Source: Pseudomonadota bacterium (GTDB lineage Bacteria > Pseudomonadota > Gammaproteobacteria > Acidiferrobacterales > UBA6901). From it: a DNA stretch of 10,449 nucleotides. Each line of letters starts with the position of its first letter. Positions within the stretch are counted from its first letter, which is position 1. The notes below the pieces were generated by a model. It worked only from the letters and a program-made list of their open reading frames with translations, had not been told where the DNA came from and made no database searches. Positions 7,447 to 10,449 of this stretch are shown here, piece by piece. Position numbers and translations under genes: made by a program. The DNA lies in NCBI GenBank assembly GCA_021785795.1, contig JAJYEK010000120.1, positions 1 through 10,449 of the forward strand, read 5' to 3'.

Positions 7447-7457
7447 AGGTCACTCTC

Positions 7458-7488
7458 CGACACTGTTCGTGTCGACGAACTCAGTATA
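7458..7488 (-). promoter_or_regulatory. Putative promoter and leader hairpin of patatin gene
   Basis: On the minus strand a good -10 hexamer TATACT (7488-7483) would start transcription near 7476, about 30 bases before the ATG. No clear -35 hexamer is found 16-18 bases further upstream, so an activator or a weak promoter is possible. CGACAC (7458-7463) and GTGTCG (7469-7474) form a 6-base-pair hairpin in the short leader, next to the ribosome binding site. Confidence 0.35.
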
Positions 7489-7583
7489 CACGTTTCGCCC
7501 CCGCCTCCGATTCGAGCCTGCCGGCCGTCGCGAATGCTGCGACGTGCGGCGGAGCCGGGGCGGCAATCACGCAAACCCCGATT

Positions 7584-7640
7584 TTGACTGCGGTCAACGC
7601 CGATCCCGACCTTCGGCGCTATAAAGAATGCTGTCTTTAT
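7584..7640. promoter_or_regulatory. Two inverted repeats upstream of nitroreductase operon
   Basis: TTGAC (7584-7588) and GTCAA (7593-7597) flank a 4-base centre. ATAAAGA (7621-7627) and TCTTTAT (7634-7640) flank a 6-base centre. Both are perfect and lie 100-160 bases before the nitroreductase ATG, in the divergent gap. The second has the look of a dimeric-repressor operator and overlaps a possible TATAAA -10 element (7620-7625), although no matching -35 is present. Their use as operators is inference. Confidence 0.35.
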
Positions 7641-7740
7641 TCAGGATGATGGCCGCCGCATGGGCGGTGGCGGCAGATGTCTGTCCGGCGGTGCGCCATG
7701 CGATATACCGCAATCCATACGGCGCTGGAGGGAGATTCAC

Positions 7741-8346
7741 ATGGGTGCTCCATCGAAGGTGTCCATACCAGAGGGTTCAATGAGCGTGATGGATGCGATC
7801 CATCGGCGCCGCGCCGTTCGCCACTATGCGCCACAGCAGATCGATCCGAGCACGATCCGGACGCTGCTCGATGCTGCGGTTCACGCCCCCACCGCGTTGC
7901 ACGAGGAACCCTGGGCATTTGCCGTCATTCAGGACCGGAACCTGCTCGAGCGCCTCTCCGACAGCGTCAAGGAGGGAGCACGCCGATCAGATCCGGACTC
8001 CCAGTCGGAGACGGACAGGCATCTTGCCCGCCTTCTGAGCCAGGCCGATTTTCATGTTTTCCACGACGCCGGCACGCTAATTGTCATCTACAGCAAATTC
8101 TCCGGTCCGTTCGTGGTTGCAGACTGCTGGCTGGCCGCAGAAAACCTGATGCTGGCTGCCTGCGCATTGGGGTTGGGGACCTGCGTGATTGGCTCCGCCG
8201 TGGCGGCGCTCAACATGCCGATCTGGAAGACGGAATTGAAAATCCCCGCCACCATGACGGCCGTAGCGCCGATCATCGCGGGCATACCCGGCGGCGAACC
8301 GCCGGCTGTTTCCCGCAAGCCGGCGGAAATTGTGGCTTGGAGGTAG
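7741..8346 (+). CDS. Nitroreductase family FMN oxidoreductase
   Basis: A 201-residue cytoplasmic flavoprotein of the nitroreductase family, which as homodimers bind FMN and use NAD(P)H to reduce nitroaromatics, quinones or other electron acceptors. The ATG at 7741 is chosen for the strong GGAGGGAG (7727-7734) six bases upstream; the frame is open before it but without similarity. Motifs: the N-terminal FMN-phosphate segment IHRRRAVRHYAPQQID (20-35), HAPTALHEEPWAFAVIQD (48-65), which replaces the more usual APSxxNxQPW segment, and the C-terminal ACALGLGTCVIG (140-151) followed by the IxGxPxGEPPxxSRK motif (180-193). About 200 residues is the family's normal length. It is the first gene of a two-gene unit with the flavin-reductase-like protein 19 bases downstream. 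The actual substrate cannot be told from sequence. Confidence 0.92.
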   Translation: MGAPSKVSIPEGSMSVMDAIHRRRAVRHYAPQQIDPSTIRTLLDAAVHAPTALHEEPWAFAVIQDRNLLERLSDSVKEGARRSDPDSQSETDRHLARLLSQADFHVFHDAGTLIVIYSKFSGPFVVADCWLAAENLMLAACALGLGTCVIGSAVAALNMPIWKTELKIPATMTAVAPIIAGIPGGEPPAVSRKPAEIVAWR

Positions 8347-8365
8347 GTCGCCTCCGGACTCAGCC

Positions 8366-8902
8366 ATGGCCAAGAAGTCTTTGCCGCTCTCTCAGGTGTA
8401 CCGTCTGATCGAACCCGGACCGGTAGTGATGGTCACGACCGCCGTCGGTGGGCAACCCAATATCATGACCCTGTCATGGCACATGATGCTCGATTTCGAG
8501 CCGCCGATCCTGGCTTGCGTGATCAGCAACCGTGACTACACGTTTGGGATCCTGAAGAAAACGAAGGAGTGCGTTATCAACATTCCAACGGCGGAACTGG
8601 CTCAAAAGGTGGTTTCCTGCGGCAACTCCTCGGGGCGAACCGTCGATAAATTCCGGAAATTCGGCCTAACTCCATCTCCGGCAAAACATGTCGGGGCTCC
8701 GCTGATCGAGGAGTGCTATGCAAACCTTGAATGCAGGGTGGTCGACGCCAGTCTTGTCAATCGATACAACATATTCATCGTTGAAACAGTCAAGGCGTGG
8801 ATCGATCGTTCTCAGAAGAACCCACGCACGATTCATCATCGTGGCCGCGGCGTGTTTGCCGTCGACGGCGAAATAATCAAATTGCCGTCCAGAATGAAAT
8901 AG
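8366..8902 (+). CDS. Flavin reductase-like FMN-binding protein
   Basis: A 178-residue protein of the flavin reductase / flavoredoxin-like FMN-binding split-barrel family. Members either reduce free flavin with NAD(P)H or carry FMN as an electron-transfer protein. The start at 8366 has only a weak GGA seven bases upstream, so translation may be coupled to the nitroreductase that ends 19 bases before. Visible motifs: EPGPVVMVTTAVGGQPNIMT (16-35) and LSWHMMLDFEPPILACVIS (36-54) form the FMN-binding barrel. ECVINIPT (68-75), CGNSSGRTVDKF (85-96), YANLECRV (118-125) and the C-terminal IHHRGRGVFAVDGE (156-169) complete the domain. The length is typical. The pairing with a nitroreductase suggests that the two share flavin chemistry, for example by supplying reduced FMN, but this is inference. 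The gene is followed after only 7 bases by the left end of an insertion sequence, so any native terminator has been displaced. Confidence 0.9.
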   Translation: MAKKSLPLSQVYRLIEPGPVVMVTTAVGGQPNIMTLSWHMMLDFEPPILACVISNRDYTFGILKKTKECVINIPTAELAQKVVSCGNSSGRTVDKFRKFGLTPSPAKHVGAPLIEECYANLECRVVDASLVNRYNIFIVETVKAWIDRSQKNPRTIHHRGRGVFAVDGEIIKLPSRMK

Positions 8903-8909
8903 CCAAGCC

Positions 8910-9461
8910 CGCCCCTGACGAATTATCGGTCCCGAATCGTGATCAGTGACGGTTTCGCAATCTTGCCAGGCCGCGCTTGCACCGTGCTATTACGACCACT
9001 ATGCGGTCGCTGCTATTTCCGTTGATTCACTGTTTAGCCAACCTGGCCAAGCTGCTTGGCCTCGGCGGCCTGCGGTCGGTGGTTGCGGAGAATCGCCTCC
9101 TCAGACAGCAACTTCCGGTGTTCAATCGTTCGCGGTGCCGGGCACCTGCATTGCCGGCCGGGGGCATGGCGGGCCTGGGGTAGCTATCGATCTCAGAACG
9201 GCTGATCTGAACGATCCGGCGTGCGTATCTCGACCAGGTTTCTTTTCTGGACGGCCTCGGATCGCGAGCGGAAGCCCACTGAGTTCAGGAGCTATTACAA
9301 TGCCCACCGGGTCCTCAGCCCCCTCGATGGTCAAACACCCGAACAAATCAGCGCTCACGCATCCACCATTCCGGACCGACTTGAGCAATTCTCCTGGATA
9401 TCATACTGCCACGGGTTGCAGCACGCGTCGGTGGCGACGCGATAACAATTCGCCAGGGACA
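8910..9461 (+). mobile_element. Decayed insertion sequence, copy 1 (internally deleted, both ends)
   Basis: A 552-base remnant bounded by a degenerate left end at 8910-8926 and an intact right end AATTCGCCAGGGACA (9447-9461). The left end matches the left end of copy 2 at 14 of 17 positions. Its leader (8910-9000) also aligns with that of copy 2 (9511-9598), with start codons 91 and 88 bases from the ends. The element keeps both termini of its transposase but has lost the middle, so it could move only if a full-length relative supplied the enzyme. It was inserted 7 bases after the flavin reductase stop. Confidence 0.78.
9001..9445 (+). pseudogene. Transposase (integrase-core family), N- and C-terminal remnant
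   Basis: The ATG at 9001 starts a recognisable transposase N-terminus (LLFPLIHCLANLAKLLG, then VVAENRLLRQQLPVFNRSR), as found in a widespread group of integrase-core (DDE) transposases of about 350 residues. Similarity ends near 9140. In the same frame, after a TAG at 9181, it resumes with SERLI, a stop replacing Gly (TGA at 9208-9210), then TIRRAYLDQV to 9240. A frameshift there leads into the C-terminus: FWTASDRERKPTEFRSYYNA, HRVLSPLDGQTPE, and WISYCHGL before the TAA at 9443-9445. Roughly 250 residues, with most of the DDE catalytic core, are missing. Family assignment rests on recognised sequence, not on a search. Confidence 0.78.
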
Positions 9462-9529
9462 GCCGACAACAATCCTGGCGGCGGAGAATACCGACGCAAT
9501 GAAAGGAATGTGTCCCTGGCGAATTATTA
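9443..9529. repeat. Outward-facing IS terminal inverted repeats, 87-base palindrome
   Basis: AATTCGCCAGGGACA (9447-9461) and TGTCCCTGGCGAATT (9511-9525) are perfect 15-base complements. They extend to 19 bases with one mismatch (9443-9461 and 9511-9529). The left arm overlaps the stop codon of the copy 1 transposase. They are best read as the right end of copy 1 and the left end of copy 2, separated by a 49-base spacer (9462-9510). In RNA or single-stranded DNA they would form a strong hairpin. Confidence 0.8.
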
Positions 9530-10014
9530 GTGCACTAGAATACGGCGTCACGCATTTATAGTCTTGCGTTATCACGCTGGAGCCGTAGCATTGCGACGAT
9601 ACGCTCGCTGCTCTCGGCGCCGCACGCCTCGATTTTCGCCCGGCGATAGGCTCGCGATGGGAATCTTTATACCTTTGATCATGCCGCGCCGGGGACTGCG
9701 CTTGGCGGTAGCGATCAAGCCCGCCACCCTCCTCCCATTTCATCGGGCCTTGGTAAAACGGAGATACCGGCTGCGGTCTTCGCCCAGGCACTGCGGGAAA
9801 CCTGGGCCGAAAGGGTCTTCCGCGGAATTGATCCGTGCAATCGTCGAGATAAAGCAGCACGATCCGCGGTTCGGCTGTCTCCGCATCGCATTCATCATCG
9901 GCAATACCTTTGGCAGACCGATCAATTAAGGACGTGGTGCGGTGTGTGCTGACCAGATACTTGCGGCCGGCTCCTCATTCCGGAGGCGGTCCGTCGAGGT
10001 TGAGCCTGAACGGG
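9511..10014 (+). mobile_element. Decayed insertion sequence, copy 2 (right end lost)
   Basis: This begins with the left terminal repeat TGTCCCTGGCGAATTATTAG and a leader like that of copy 1. It carries a broken transposase and ends without a right terminal repeat, where a tyrosine recombinase remnant begins (boundary between about 10005 and 10020). Its deletion is largely complementary to that of copy 1, so the two are independent remnants of the same element type and not one scrambled gene. Confidence 0.72.
9599..10014 (+). pseudogene. Transposase (integrase-core family), central remnant
   Basis: The start codon has become ATA (9599-9601), followed by RSLL as in copy 1. About 37 codons are then deleted, and the frame changes to RRRTPRFSPGDRLAMG, which overlaps the point where copy 1 breaks off. 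Family-typical sequence follows: VAIKPATLLPFHRALVKRRY, GKPGPKGSSAELIRAIVEIK, and DPRFGCLRI (9707-9885). A TAA stops this frame at 9927-9929, and the protein continues in another frame as IKDVVRCVLTRYLRPAPHSG and GGPS (about 9925-10005). This is the helix-turn-helix linker and the lead-in to the DDE core; the catalytic part is gone. Clearly nonfunctional. Confidence 0.78.
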
Positions 10015-10017
10015 AAT

Positions 10018-10110
10018 ACGTACACGCTGGTGCAGCGTTATGTCCATCTTTCCGCCGCGCATCTGGCAACTCGTGCGCTGGCGGATTCTGCGAAAACTTC
10101 CGAAGCATGA
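10018..10110 (+). pseudogene. Tyrosine recombinase (phage-type integrase) C-terminal remnant
   Basis: In frame with the end of transposase copy 2, the sequence YTLVQRYVHLSAAHLATRAL matches the last helices of tyrosine recombinases (consensus T-x-V-x-R-Y-x-H-L-x-P-x-H-L). The Tyr at 10039-10041 is the position of the catalytic nucleophile. The remnant ends at a natural-looking TGA (10108-10110). The catalytic Arg-His-Arg residues upstream are absent, so only about 30 residues survive. It suggests that an integrase of a phage or genomic island once lay here. The fragment is short, so the identification is probable and not certain. Confidence 0.6.
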
Positions 10111-10449
10111 ATTCTTTGGACGATTGGCCCGGACTCGCCCACCACCGGCCAGGCCGGCACATTGCGGCACCAGCCCCATTGCTTCCGTGCGATGGATGAG
10201 ACAATGAAACGATCTCCATGAGGAGGACGCGCATCCTCCGCAATGGGATCATTGCGTGCTTTTACCGGTCCGAAATGACTGCAAGTCGCGGATCCGAATA
10301 TGGATCAGGGATCCCGTCAAACATGAACATTGATGCTCGGCCTTGCCCAGAACAACGACACCCCGCAGACCACGAAGTCTCCTCCGTGAACCCGCATCGC
10401 GGTTGGCCGTTCGGCACTGCTAGCGCTGCGCGCGGCGGCGCGTGATACC
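10111..10449. other. Gene-free right end of window
   Basis: No recognisable gene on either strand. A plus-strand frame from 10218 to 10445 has an unconvincing composition and no similarity that I can see. Two hairpins lie next to each other (10222-10239 and 10240-10255), and several GATC-containing repeats (GGATCC, GGATCA, GGATCC) cluster at about 10290-10315. The stretch follows the mobile-element remnants and may be more decayed accessory DNA. Confidence 0.45.
10222..10255. repeat. Two adjacent hairpins
   Basis: GGAGGA (10222-10227) pairs with TCCTCC (10234-10239) around six bases. It is directly followed by GCAATG (10240-10245) pairing with CATTGC (10250-10255) around a 4-base loop. TGCTTTTA follows on the plus strand, so the second hairpin with its short T-run could act as a weak terminator. 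Confidence 0.35.

Noticed and set aside
8946..9530. Plus-strand open frame of 194 codons across IS copy 1
   Set aside because: Transposase similarity lies in the other two plus-strand frames; this one is a shadow that crosses both terminal repeats.
8910..10014. A single transposase gene scrambled in the order N, C, middle
   Set aside because: The middle remnant has its own left terminal repeat, leader and start region, and its sequence overlaps the break point of the first, so two copies explain it better.
10218..10445. Plus-strand open frame of 75 codons at the right end
   Set aside because: Its start lies at a hairpin, it has no recognised motif, and the composition is not gene-like.
1..10449. 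CRISPR array, tRNA, rRNA or defence system
   Set aside because: No regularly spaced direct repeats, cloverleaf-like sequence, rRNA signature or known defence gene was seen on either strand.

Overview
The window looks like chromosomal DNA of a GC-rich Gram-negative bacterium, most likely a beta- or gammaproteobacterium. This is inferred from a lipoprotein with a Lol-type lipobox, a Kch potassium channel close to the E. coli protein, a VPLPA-CTERM surface protein behind a sigma-54 promoter, and the type of insertion sequence present. No rRNA, tRNA or CRISPR array was seen. Six intact genes are supported, followed by a right end of decayed mobile DNA.

Layout: positions 1-885 hold no convincing gene. 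The stretch is AT-rich from about 330 to 617 and then carries a near-consensus sigma-54 (-24/-12) promoter at 618-632. This promoter lies about 240 bases ahead of a small exported protein with a VPLPA-CTERM-like C-terminus (886-1548). A hairpin-rich convergent gap (1549-1788) separates it from a proton-exporting P-type ATPase on the minus strand (1789-4131). A gene-poor divergent region of almost 1 kb (4132-5126) separates the ATPase from a Kch-type potassium channel (5127-6368). A second convergent gap with a nested hairpin leads to a patatin-like lipoprotein on the minus strand (6478-7446). Divergent from it is a two-gene flavoprotein operon: a nitroreductase (7741-8346) and a flavin-reductase-like FMN protein (8366-8902).

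Seven bases after the flavin reductase stop begins a graveyard of mobile DNA. Two degenerate copies of one integrase-core insertion sequence lie in tandem (8910-9461 and 9511 to about 10014). Their outer ends share an inverted repeat (TGTCCCTGGCGAATT and its complement). Copy 1 keeps the N- and C-termini and has lost the middle; copy 2 keeps the middle and has lost most of the N-terminus and all of the C-terminus. Copy 2 runs into the last part of a tyrosine recombinase, including its YxHL nucleophile motif (about 10018-10110). The last 340 bases have no recognisable gene.

How the genes may work together (inference): the H+-ATPase and the K+ channel sit divergently and could together set membrane potential and cytoplasmic pH. 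The nitroreductase and flavin reductase form a small FMN-dependent redox operon. The VPLPA-CTERM protein appears to be a remote member of an exosortase/extracellular-matrix regulon, since no exosortase or polysaccharide genes are nearby.
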